Source of the DNA: Gracilibacillus alcaliphilus
GTDB lineage: Bacteria; Bacillota; Bacilli; Bacillales; Amphibacillaceae
Assembly (NCBI RefSeq): GCF_016909015.1
Contig: NZ_JAFBFA010000004.1
Location: forward strand, 170,961-234,960
Length of the DNA: 64,000 bases
Direction of reading: 5' to 3'
This document shows positions 19,267-26,573 of this stretch, piece after piece. Every line of letters starts with the position of its first letter. Positions within the stretch are counted from its first letter, which is position 1. The position numbers were made by a program, and so were the translations under genes. The notes beneath the pieces were generated by a model that was given only the letters and a program-made list of their open reading frames with translations, was not told where the DNA came from and did not search any database.

Positions 19267-20050
19267 ATATAATCACCTTTACATTTCATTTTAAGAGATT
19301 TCTTTCCACTAAAAAAAGCGTTACCTAAGAAAAGCCAAGAAGTGTGTACTTGGTACTTTGCTGTTTGACAGGCGAGATATCTGCTTCTCTTACAGACTAA
19401 CTCTTATTTTTATTGTTAGAAAGATTAGTTAACTTACTTCTTGCAGGGGCAGCGTTTATTGCTTGCCTCATCTTTTGTTGTGGAAAATACACGTAAACAT
19501 AAGTTAGTGGAAGAAATATGCACATATAGTTTTTTTACTGGGTTGCACATGTTTGCACAAACTCACAAAGTACGACATATTTCTGGAGCACCTAATGCTT
19601 CCCGAACTTCTATACGTTGAATAAAAAAGGATAACCATTCTCAATTGATGGTTTTAATAAGTTGTATTAGTACATATGTCTCTATGGTAAAATATTCTGT
19701 CCTATTATGTAATAACATATCTCCATAACCTTCTACATTATAACATTAATTTCGTTATTTTTCGGCTAAATTTTTATTACAATTTCATTTCAATGGGAAT
19801 AAATTAGAGAGAAGAGGAAAAATAAGCCTTATTGCTTTTGGAAAAATCCCTTTTCATCTGCTTTTATATTGATTTTTAAATTTGAACAAATGATGAACTC
19901 TTTTATCATTTGGAGCATGCACCTGTTAAATCCCCCCGCATTGTATCATTAAACAAACAACCATTTTTCGTCAAAATGCTCTATTAAAGTGGGAGATGGT
20001 ACTAATAAGCAAATAAGGGGGAAAAATGCGAAGAAAAATCCTGTAGAAAA
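19267..20050. other. Long AT-rich intergenic region between prfB and ftsE, no gene found
   Basis: About 780 bases without a credible coding region on either strand. B. subtilis has the small cytochrome gene cccB near here; no CXXCH haem motif is visible in any frame I read, so it appears to be absent. The region contains several short direct and inverted repeats (for example TGCACAT/TTTGCAC near 19520-19560) but no riboswitch or tRNA that I recognise. It probably carries the ftsE promoter. Confidence 0.4.
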
Positions 20051-20114
20051 TAAAAAACGATAGGAGGAAGTACTATGTTGTTTCCAGACCAAGCTACTCA
20101 CTCTCTATCGTTAT
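20050..20114 (-). terminator. Probable terminator of the secA-prfB operon
   Basis: On the minus strand ATAACGATAG, then about 47 bases, then CTATCGTTTTTTATTTTC. The 8-bp closing stem followed by a T-rich run just behind the prfB stop codon suits an intrinsic terminator, although the loop is long. Confidence 0.5.
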
Positions 20115-20125
20115 ACTATTCTCGT

Positions 20126-21230
20126 TTATTCATTTACTACTGATCGTAAATAAGCGTCAACAAACTCATCAATCTCGCCGTCCATTACGGCTTGTGTGTT
20201 ACCTGTTTCTTGATCTGTTCGGTGATCTTTCACCATGGAATACGGGTGGAAAACATAAGAACGGATCTGACTTCCCCATCCTATTTCTTTTTGTTCCCCA
20301 CGAATGGCAGCCATCTCTTGCTTTTGTTTATCTATTTCTAATTGATACAGTTTGGCTTTCAACATCTTCATCGCTTGCTCACGATTTTTTATTTGCGAAC
20401 GTTCTGATTGACACGTCACAACTGTATTGGTTGGCAGGTGGGTAATCCTGACAGCAGAGTCTGTCGTATTGACATGCTGTCCCCCAGCGCCACTGGAACG
20501 GTAGGTATCAATTTTGATATCATCAGCATTTACTTCAATATCTATATCATCATCTAATTCAGGTGTTACATCACACGATACAAAAGAAGTATGGCGTCGG
20601 CCAGATGAGTCAAAAGGTGAAATTCGCACTAAGCGGTGTACACCCTTTTCAGCTTTTAGGTAACCGTAGGCATTATGTCCTTTGATCAACAAGGTAACAC
20701 TTTTCACACCGGCCTCTTCACCTGGGAGATAATCCAAGGTTTCGACTTTATATCCTTTAGCATCTGCCCATCTCGTATACATACGTAACAGCATACTGGC
20801 CCAATCTTGAGATTCCGTTCCGCCAGCACCTGGGTGCAGCTCTAATATTGCATTGTTTTTGTCATATGGTTCATTAAGCAGAATAAATAATTCAAATTGA
20901 TTGAGAGCCTCTCCTAAGGCTTGGGCTTCTGCCTCCAGTTCTTGATGAAGCTCCTCATCATTTTCTTCTTTTACTAATTCATAAGAGACCTCCGCATTCT
21001 CCAATGCTTCCTCATTTTTATCGAAGGTGTCTACTAATTCCTTTAAACCATTGGATTCAGCTATCAGCTTCTGTGCTTGCTGTTGATCATCCCAAAAGTT
21101 TGGATCAGCCATTTGTTCCTCTAACTCAGCAATACGGGCTCTCTTTACATCTAAGTCAAAGAGACCCCCTAAAATCCGCTAACCGATTAGCCATTTTGTT
21201 TAACTGTTGTTTAATTTCTACTAATTCCAT
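20126..21230 (-). CDS. prfB: Peptide chain release factor 2, made by programmed +1 frameshift
   Basis: RF2 recognises UGA and UAA and triggers hydrolysis of peptidyl-tRNA. The codon-recognition SPF tripeptide and the catalytic GGQ motif (SSGAGGQHVN) are both present. The true start is ATG 21230, behind GAGGTGG. The first 24 codons end at an in-frame TGA (21158-21156), and the rest of the protein is in the +1 frame, giving 367 residues, close to the B. subtilis length. The frameshift site is the classical autoregulatory one, so this is not a pseudogene. It lies 14 bases behind secA, as in B. subtilis. Confidence 0.97.
21154..21172 (-). promoter_or_regulatory. prfB programmed +1 frameshift site
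   Basis: On the minus strand AGGGGGTCTCTTTGAC: an internal Shine-Dalgarno-like AGGGGG, three bases, then CTT-TGA-C. The ribosome slips from CTT into +1 at the TGA codon when RF2 is scarce, which is well established for prfB in many bacteria. The sequence differs from the E. coli site by one base. Confidence 0.95.
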
Positions 21231-21244
21231 TCTTCCACCTCATC

Positions 21245-23755
21245 TTATCTTCCGTGACAGTGTTTGTATTTTTTTCCGCTGCCACAAGGGCATGGGTCAT
21301 TTCTGCCTACTTCCTGCGCCTTCACAAATGGTTTCTTGACTTTCTTCTTCTCACTGGTATCGCCTGAAACTTCCTGTGTGTCTTTTACTACTGCTTCACG
21401 TTTAATATTCTCTCTGATTTGAGCCTTCATAATGTACTTCGCGACTTCTTCATTAATATTCATAACCATGTCCTCAAACATAGCGAAGCCTTCCATTTGA
21501 TATTCGCGCAATGGATCATTCTGACCGTATGCACGCAAATGAATTCCTTGACGGAGCTGATCCATTTGGTCAATATGGTCCATCCATTTCGTGTCAACAG
21601 TACGAAGTAAAATAACCTTCTCAAACTCACGCATTTTCTCAGGTGTAAATTCTTCCTCTTTATAATCATACTTCTCATTAATTTTTTTCATGACCAATTC
21701 GATAATGTCTTGATTATCTTTTCCTTTGAGGTCACTTTCCTTGATCCATTCTTCCTCTAACAAGTTAGCATGAATATACTCGATCAAACCAGATGTATTC
21801 ATACCTTCTTCTGTATCTTCAGCAATATATGAATTAACCGTATGCTCCACAGATGTGCGGATCATTTGCTCAATAATACCACGGAGGTTATCAGAATCAA
21901 TTACATCAAAACGTTGTTTATAGATAATCTCACGTTGTTGACGCAAAACATCATCATAGGAAAGGACTGTTTTACGGGCATCATAGTTGTTTCCTTCAAC
22001 TCGTTTTTGTGCCGATTCTACTGCTCTTGATACCATCTTGCTTTCGATCGGCTGCGAATCATCCATACCTAGACGGTCCATCGCCTTCTTCATGTTATCA
22101 GAACCAAAACGGCGCATTAACTCATCTTCCATAGAAAGATAAAACTGTGTAATACCCGGGTCTCCCTGGCGCCCGGAACGACCACGCAGCTGATTATCAA
22201 TCCGTCTTGATTCATGTCGTTCTGTACCAATAACGGCAAGTCCGCCTAGTTCACGAACACCTTTCCCAAGTTTAATATCTGTACCACGTCCAGCCATATT
22301 AGTCGCAATCGTTACTGCATATTGCTGACCCGCATTTTCAATAATTTCTGCTTCACGGTAGTGGTTTTTTGCATTTAAGACATTATGTTTAATGCCTGCC
22401 TTTTTTAATAGGCTTGAAATCAATTCTGATGTTTCTACAGCCACTGTACCTACTAGAACCGGCTGTCCGACTTGATGGCGCTGATTAATTTCTTCCACAA
22501 CAGCCTTAAACTTGCCACCCATTGTCTTATAAATTAAATCAGGTCTGTCCTCACGGATGATCTCTTTATTAGTTGGAATGACAATAACATCCATGGCATA
22601 GATACTGCGGAATTCTTCCTCTTCTGTCTTGGCTGTACCAGTCATACCAGCAAGCTTTCCATACATCCGGAAATAGTTTTGAAATGTAATCGAAGCTAAT
22701 GTCATGCTTTCATTTTGGATAGGCAGTCCTTCTTTTGCCTCAATAGCTTGATGAAGACCATCGCTATATCGACGCCCTTTCATTAGTCGGCCTGTGAATT
22801 GATCAACAATCACCACTTGGTCTTCCTCTACCACATAATCTGTATCTTTGTGCATAGACACATGTGCTTTCAGTGCCTGATTAATATGGTGAGTGAGCGA
22901 AACATTATTGAGATCAAATAAATTATCGACTTTAAAGAACTTCTCTGCTTTGGTCATACCATCTTCTGACAATTGCACTGCTTTTGTCTTCTCATCATAT
23001 GTGTAGTCATCTTCTTGTTTTAATGTGCGGACAAACATATTGGCTTGCTGATACAAACTGGCCGATTTTTGTGCCGTACCAGAAATAATCAGTGGTGTTC
23101 TTGCTTCATCAATAAGAATGGAATCGACCTCATCTATGATAGCATAGTGCAATGAGCGCTGTACCATTTGTTCTTTGTACAGTACCATATTATCACGTAA
23201 ATAATCAAAACCAAACTCATTGTTGGTACCATACGTAATATCTGCTGCATATGCGTCACGCTTAGCATCCTTGTCCATCCCATTTTGGTTCAGTCCTACC
23301 GATAGCCCTAGGAATTGATATAATTCTCCCATTTGACGTGCATCACGTTCAGCCAAATAATCATTAACCGTAATCACGTGTACACCTTCACCGGTCAAGG
23401 CATTTAAATAGGCAGGCATAGTGGAGGCTAGTGTTTTACCTTCCCCTGTCTTCATCTCTGCAATATCACCTTTATGCATAGCAATAGCACCAAGCAGTTG
23501 AACATGGAACGGTCGCATACCTAATATTCGCTTAGAAGCCTCTCTAACTACTGCATATGCCTCTACCAAGAGATCATCCAATGATTCCCCTTGTTCATAT
23601 CTTTGTTTAAATTCCTCTGTTTTATTGGTTAATTGATTATCTGATAGTTGTTGTATCGATGGCTCTAACGCATCTATTTCGTTTGCAAGCTTTTCCATAG
23701 TTTTCACTTGGCGTTGGGTACCATCACCGAATACTTTTTTCAATAATCCTCGCAT
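21245..23755 (-). CDS. secA: Preprotein translocase motor SecA
   Basis: SecA drives secretion through SecYEG by ATP hydrolysis. The 836-residue protein has Walker A MKTGEGKT (about 101-108), the DEVD box IIDEVDSILIDEARTPL (about 206-222), the preprotein cross-linking and helical wing regions, motif LRGRSGRQGDPG (about 490-501) and the C-terminal zinc SEC-C tail CPCGSGKKYKHCHG. The start ATG follows AGAGGAG. The operon order secA-prfB is standard for bacilli. A promoter and a terminator-like hairpin are visible in the 5' leader. Confidence 0.98.
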   Translation of the reverse strand: MRGLLKKVFGDGTQRQVKTMEKLANEIDALEPSIQQLSDNQLTNKTEEFKQRYEQGESLDDLLVEAYAVVREASKRILGMRPFHVQLLGAIAMHKGDIAEMKTGEGKTLASTMPAYLNALTGEGVHVITVNDYLAERDARQMGELYQFLGLSVGLNQNGMDKDAKRDAYAADITYGTNNEFGFDYLRDNMVLYKEQMVQRSLHYAIIDEVDSILIDEARTPLIISGTAQKSASLYQQANMFVRTLKQEDDYTYDEKTKAVQLSEDGMTKAEKFFKVDNLFDLNNVSLTHHINQALKAHVSMHKDTDYVVEEDQVVIVDQFTGRLMKGRRYSDGLHQAIEAKEGLPIQNESMTLASITFQNYFRMYGKLAGMTGTAKTEEEEFRSIYAMDVIVIPTNKEIIREDRPDLIYKTMGGKFKAVVEEINQRHQVGQPVLVGTVAVETSELISSLLKKAGIKHNVLNAKNHYREAEIIENAGQQYAVTIATNMAGRGTDIKLGKGVRELGGLAVIGTERHESRRIDNQLRGRSGRQGDPGITQFYLSMEDELMRRFGSDNMKKAMDRLGMDDSQPIESKMVSRAVESAQKRVEGNNYDARKTVLSYDDVLRQQREIIYKQRFDVIDSDNLRGIIEQMIRTSVEHTVNSYIAEDTEEGMNTSGLIEYIHANLLEEEWIKESDLKGKDNQDIIELVMKKINEKYDYKEEEFTPEKMREFEKVILLRTVDTKWMDHIDQMDQLRQGIHLRAYGQNDPLREYQMEGFAMFEDMVMNINEEVAKYIMKAQIRENIKREAVVKDTQEVSGDTSEKKKVKKPFVKAQEVGRNDPCPCGSGKKYKHCHGR

Positions 23756-23857
23756 TCTAGCCGCTCCTCTTTTCCATCATGAAATCGATACATTTCCTTA
23801 AAATTATTTTCCATTCTTAATCATAACACTTGCACCGCAAAATTGAAAATATTCCGC

Positions 23858-23909
23858 AAAAAAAGAAGAAAGGAGGAGAATATAAGATTGGAGGGCGATC
23901 CTCCTCCTT
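23858..23909 (-). terminator. Terminator-like hairpin in the secA leader (possible attenuator)
   Basis: On the minus strand AAGGAGGAG and CTCCTCCTT form a 9-bp stem across a 22-base loop, followed by TCTTCTTTTTTT. It begins about 25 bases after the predicted secA start of transcription and about 100 bases before the gene. Because hpf already has its own terminator further upstream, this one would act on secA transcription. Confidence 0.5.
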
Positions 23910-23929
23910 CGAAAAATGGAGTTACCCTT

Positions 23930-23958
23930 TTTATACCACACTCTCCCCTAATCTCCAA
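23930..23958 (-). promoter_or_regulatory. Predicted sigma-A promoter of secA-prfB
   Basis: On the minus strand TTGGAG, 17 bases, TATAAA. The spacing is ideal; the -35 matches only in its first three bases. Confidence 0.5.
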
Positions 23959-24159
23959 TTATCTAAAAAGGTAAATTGCTAATGATTAGACGTTAAGAAA
24001 CCTGGTTTCTTTCAGCTGGAAATGTCTTTTTAGCAGGATAACCATTTATTAAAGTTTAAATACTGTTGTTTACCGGTACTTTTTGCAATAGCAAAAAAAG
24101 AAACCTTTCATCAAAAAATTTTGGCTATAAGCCATTTTTTTCAATATAATTTTCCGCAT

Positions 24160-24189
24160 AAAAAAACGGTCCACCTAGGTAGACCGTCC
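24160..24189 (-). terminator. Terminator of hpf
   Basis: On the minus strand ACGGTCTACCT / AGGTGGACCGT followed by seven T residues, 16 bases behind the stop codon of hpf. Confidence 0.85.
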
Positions 24190-24204
24190 TTTCTAAGTAT
24201 TATA

Positions 24205-24765
24205 TTAACTAGGCTCAATTAGCCCGTATTTGCCATCCCTTCGGCGGTACACTACATTGGTATTACCTGTTACGGCATTTTCGAATACGAAGAAGGCATG
24301 TCCTAACATGTCCATTTGCAATACCGCTTCTTCAGAATCCATTGGTTTTAAATCAAACCGTTTTGTTCTTACAATTTCTATTTCATCTTCATCAAATTCA
24401 TCTGTTTGTCTTGCCTCAACTGCCTCTTTCTCTAGTTCAGCAAATACATGTTTTGGAGAACCTTGCTGACGGAATTTTCGATTTACTTTCGTTTTGTGTT
24501 TACGAATTTGTCTCTCTAATTTGTCAACAACAAGATCAATCGCAGCATACAAATCAATGTGCTGTTCCTCTGCTCTCAACAGTAGATTGGACATTGGAAT
24601 AGTCACCTCTATTTGCTGCTCCTCATTATAGACACTTATATTTACATTTACATCAGAAGTGGGAGGTGTATCGAAATATCTTTCAAGTTTCCCTATTTTA
24701 CGTTCTACAAATTCCTTAATTGCATTTGTTACTTCTACATTTTCTCCTCGGATGTTGTATTTCAT
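24205..24765 (-). CDS. hpf: Long-form ribosome hibernation promoting factor
   Basis: A 186-residue long HPF (YvyD). The N-terminal ribosome-binding domain (MKYNIRGENVEVTNAIKEFV..., residues 1-100) has the usual S30AE pattern, and the C-terminal dimerisation domain (residues about 128-186) contains KPMDSEEAVLQMDMLGHAFFVF. Long HPF dimerises ribosomes into inactive 100S particles in stationary phase and stress. The start ATG follows AAAGGAGG at ten bases. Upstream are a good sigma-B promoter and a perfect 15-bp inverted repeat. The neighbours fliT and secA match B. subtilis. Confidence 0.95.
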   Translation of the reverse strand: MKYNIRGENVEVTNAIKEFVERKIGKLERYFDTPPTSDVNVNISVYNEEQQIEVTIPMSNLLLRAEEQHIDLYAAIDLVVDKLERQIRKHKTKVNRKFRQQGSPKHVFAELEKEAVEARQTDEFDEDEIEIVRTKRFDLKPMDSEEAVLQMDMLGHAFFVFENAVTGNTNVVYRRRDGKYGLIEPS

Positions 24766-24783
24766 AAAAAGTGTCCTCCTTTC

Positions 24784-24816
24784 AAACTATAAAGCTAACC
24801 TTTAGCTTTATAGTTT
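24784..24816 (-). promoter_or_regulatory. Perfect 15-bp hairpin at the predicted 5' end of the hpf mRNA
   Basis: AAACTATAAAGCTAA and TTAGCTTTATAGTTT flank a three-base loop. On the minus strand the stem ends just before the AAAGGAGG ribosome site. It begins almost at the predicted sigma-B transcription start, so it could be an RNA hairpin at the mRNA 5' end or a DNA operator. It has no T-tract, so it is not a terminator. Confidence 0.6.
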
Positions 24817-24820
24817 AATA

Positions 24821-24845
24821 ATACCACACTTTGGATAAGTTAAAC
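24821..24845 (-). promoter_or_regulatory. Sigma-B-type promoter of hpf
   Basis: On the minus strand GTTTAA (24840-24845), 13 bases, TGGTAT (24821-24826). The sigma-B consensus is GTTTAA-N12-15-GGGTAT, so only one base differs. The B. subtilis homologue yvyD is a known sigma-B target. Confidence 0.75.
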
Positions 24846-25042
24846 GAATAATATTCATAATTATTTTACAATTTCTTAACGAATAAAAAACATTAGCTTT
24901 TCCCCCTTGATTTACCTAACTTTTCCTATCCGAACGAAAAGCGCAAAGGCCCTATTAAAAACGTAGAGATTGGGCTTCTGCAGGGGTTATTTTTTCTGAA
25001 ATAGCTAATAATGGCGGGTATTGGATGTACTTACTTTACTTT

Positions 25043-25078
25043 TTAACAAAAACACTTCGTCATAGGGACGAAGTGTTT
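25043..25078 (-). terminator. Terminator at the end of the flaG-fliS-fliT transcript
   Basis: On the minus strand AAACACTTCGTCC / GACGAAGTGTTTTT, with a four-base loop, continues into TTGTTAAAAAG. It overlaps the fliT stop codon. Confidence 0.75.
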
Positions 25079-25430
25079 ATTTCTTGGAATCCATAAATCT
25101 GCCATCAAAGCTGGCTACATGCTTGTATGGATTCAAATAAGAATCATTTGATTTCGATTGTTTCTTCGTATTGTGCATATCATGCTTGATATGCTTCATA
25201 ACTAGTGCAAGTGCTTTTTCCAATTGCTGATCAAGCTCGACTGCCTGCTTGCCAAGTGCTATTTCGGATTCTGAAAAAGGCGGGCGGATATTATTTTTAC
25301 TTTCTTCGCGTTTTGTGATTAATTGCTCGATCCGCTCAATCAATCTGTCTCGTTCCTCTCTTTTTGCCTTGTCTATTAAATCCAATATTTGTTTCGTGGT
25401 GTCGATATAGGCGGTAATATGCTTTCTCAT
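25077..25430 (-). CDS. fliT: Flagellar protein FliT-like export chaperone
   Basis: A 117-residue, mostly helical, charged protein located directly behind fliS. In bacilli this position is occupied by fliT, the chaperone for the filament cap protein FliD. Sequence conservation in this family is low, so the name relies on position and on the helical pattern (residues 1-50 and 65-95). The start ATG at 25430 overlaps the fliS stop codon (ATGA); an upstream in-frame ATG at 25487 lies inside fliS and is rejected. The C-terminal 25 residues look unstructured. Confidence 0.75.
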   Translation of the reverse strand: MRKHITAYIDTTKQILDLIDKAKREERDRLIERIEQLITKREESKNNIRPPFSESEIALGKQAVELDQQLEKALALVMKHIKHDMHNTKKQSKSNDSYLNPYKHVASFDGRFMDSKK

Positions 25431-25825
25431 GCATTCACACCATTCCCGTGTTGTCTTACTCTCTCTTTTTGAACAACTTCCTTCCATGTGTTACGAAATT
25501 CCTCCATAATACCATAGGCTTGATCTAAGGCTTCAAGATCATCTTTTATATTAGCCTGTGTTAAAGAGTGGTAGGCAAAGTCATATAAAGGCATCATTTG
25601 CTTAGCAATCGCTGCATTAGGATCGAGAGTCACCATCAACTCACGAATAATATTCTGAGCTTTCTGAATCATCGTATTCTTTTTTTCGTAGTTATTCTCT
25701 TCCAGTGCCTTTCTTGCTTGTTTGATAAACTTTAAACAACCATTGTATAACATGAGTGTTAGTTCGCCTGGCGTGGCTGTATTCACAGAATTATTCTGGT
25801 ATGCTTGATATTGTTGGTAAGCCAT
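25427..25825 (-). CDS. fliS: Flagellin export chaperone FliS
   Basis: FliS binds newly made flagellin, prevents early polymerisation and guides it to the export gate. In B. subtilis it also takes part in the FliW-CsrA-flagellin feedback. The 132-residue protein shows the family pattern: YQ-rich N terminus (AYQQYQAYQNNSVNTATPGELTLMLYNG in part), helix with FIKQARKALEE and PLYDFAYHSLTQAN. The start ATG follows AGAGGAG. It lies 23 bases behind flaG and overlaps fliT by four bases. Confidence 0.95.
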   Translation of the reverse strand: MAYQQYQAYQNNSVNTATPGELTLMLYNGCLKFIKQARKALEENNYEKKNTMIQKAQNIIRELMVTLDPNAAIAKQMMPLYDFAYHSLTQANIKDDLEALDQAYGIMEEFRNTWKEVVQKERVRQHGNGVNA

Positions 25826-25848
25826 ACAGAAACACTCCTCTTTTTCAC

Positions 25849-26229
25849 TTAAATTTTTTTATCTACTAAAAACCCCATATATTCAAACATTGATGCATAA
25901 AGATCTAACATCTTCTTCGGTGGTATTTCTTTCACCACTTCGTCGGTATCTTTATCTATGATAGTTACAAAATAGCGATCGAGCTTTTCATGCAGCTCAT
26001 ATCGAATCCCTGTATTGGCTGTTTCTAAAAATGAATTAATACCTTCGATCATATTTCCTAACTGTTCTTCTGTTACATCTGATTCTTGCGTTACCATGTT
26101 TGTATCTTGTGTCACTTTACTTGTTGTTTGTTCATGGTTATTGGATCGCGCTCTTGCGGATTTGGATTGTTCAGATAGTATGCCTGATTGCATGAGTGGA
26201 GACCCAGTGATCATTTTACCAATTTCCAT
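25849..26229 (-). CDS. flaG: Flagellar protein FlaG (YvyC-like)
   Basis: A 126-residue protein with a disordered, polar N-terminal half and a conserved C-terminal FlaG domain (IRYELHEKLDRYFVTIIDKDTDEVVKEIPPKK in part, residues about 76-108). FlaG affects filament length in several bacteria; its mechanism is unclear. It starts its own transcript: a sigma-D promoter lies 34 bases upstream and a terminator separates it from yjfB. It is followed by fliS and fliT. In B. subtilis flaG precedes fliD; here the order is fliD-yjfB-flaG. Confidence 0.88.
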   Translation of the reverse strand: MEIGKMITGSPLMQSGILSEQSKSARARSNNHEQTTSKVTQDTNMVTQESDVTEEQLGNMIEGINSFLETANTGIRYELHEKLDRYFVTIIDKDTDEVVKEIPPKKMLDLYASMFEYMGFLVDKKI

Positions 26230-26262
26230 GACAAAGTCAGCTCCTTATTCTCTTTTCTCTTA

Positions 26263-26288
26263 TTATCGGCAACTAACGAAAAATGTTA
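26263..26288 (-). promoter_or_regulatory. Sigma-D promoter of flaG-fliS-fliT
   Basis: On the minus strand TAAC (26285-26288), 14 bases, GCCGATAA (26263-26270). This is a near-consensus flagellar sigma-D promoter (TAAA-N14-16-GCCGATAT). Confidence 0.8.
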
Positions 26289-26347
26289 AATTGTTTTCTT
26301 AAGCTATTTAAGAAAATCTATTCATTACAATAAGAAACATCCTCTTG

Positions 26348-26375
26348 AAGAAAAATAGAGCCCAGACGGACTCTA
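26348..26375 (-). terminator. Terminator after yjfB
   Basis: On the minus strand AGAGTCC-GTCT-GGGCTCT followed by ATTTTTCTT. It separates fliD-yjfB from flaG. Confidence 0.65.
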
Positions 26376-26380
26376 CTTGT

Positions 26381-26557
26381 TTAACCTTTCATATCAATCT
26401 GCTGGCCAAGATGAGGCTGGACAGAGCCTTCCATTAGCTTAATCATCTCTTCTGATTGGACTTGGGCTTGATCGATTGCTTTTTTCATCACGGCAATGTC
26501 TACCTGTTGTTTTAACTGGGACTGGTTCATCATCATCGATAAAGCTGCTATATCCAT
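26381..26557 (-). CDS. YjfB-family putative motility protein
   Basis: A 58-residue protein beginning MDIAALSMMMNQ and containing QVDIAVMKKAIDQA, which is the signature of the YjfB family of small putative motility proteins. The function is unknown. ATG 26557 follows GGGAGGAG, while the longer in-frame start at 26596 lies inside fliD. The gene sits 16 bases behind fliD and is followed by a terminator, so it belongs to the fliD transcript. In B. subtilis yjfB is elsewhere in the genome. Confidence 0.85.
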   Translation of the reverse strand: MDIAALSMMMNQSQLKQQVDIAVMKKAIDQAQVQSEEMIKLMEGSVQPHLGQQIDMKG

Positions 26558-26573
26558 TAAGAAACTCCTCCCT

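Noticed and set aside
20075..20143. Tiny plus-strand reading frame of 22 codons with a perfect AGGAGG site, running into the end of prfB
   Set aside because: It lies inside the presumed prfB terminator hairpin and overlaps prfB; the AGGAGG is probably chance. No family resemblance.
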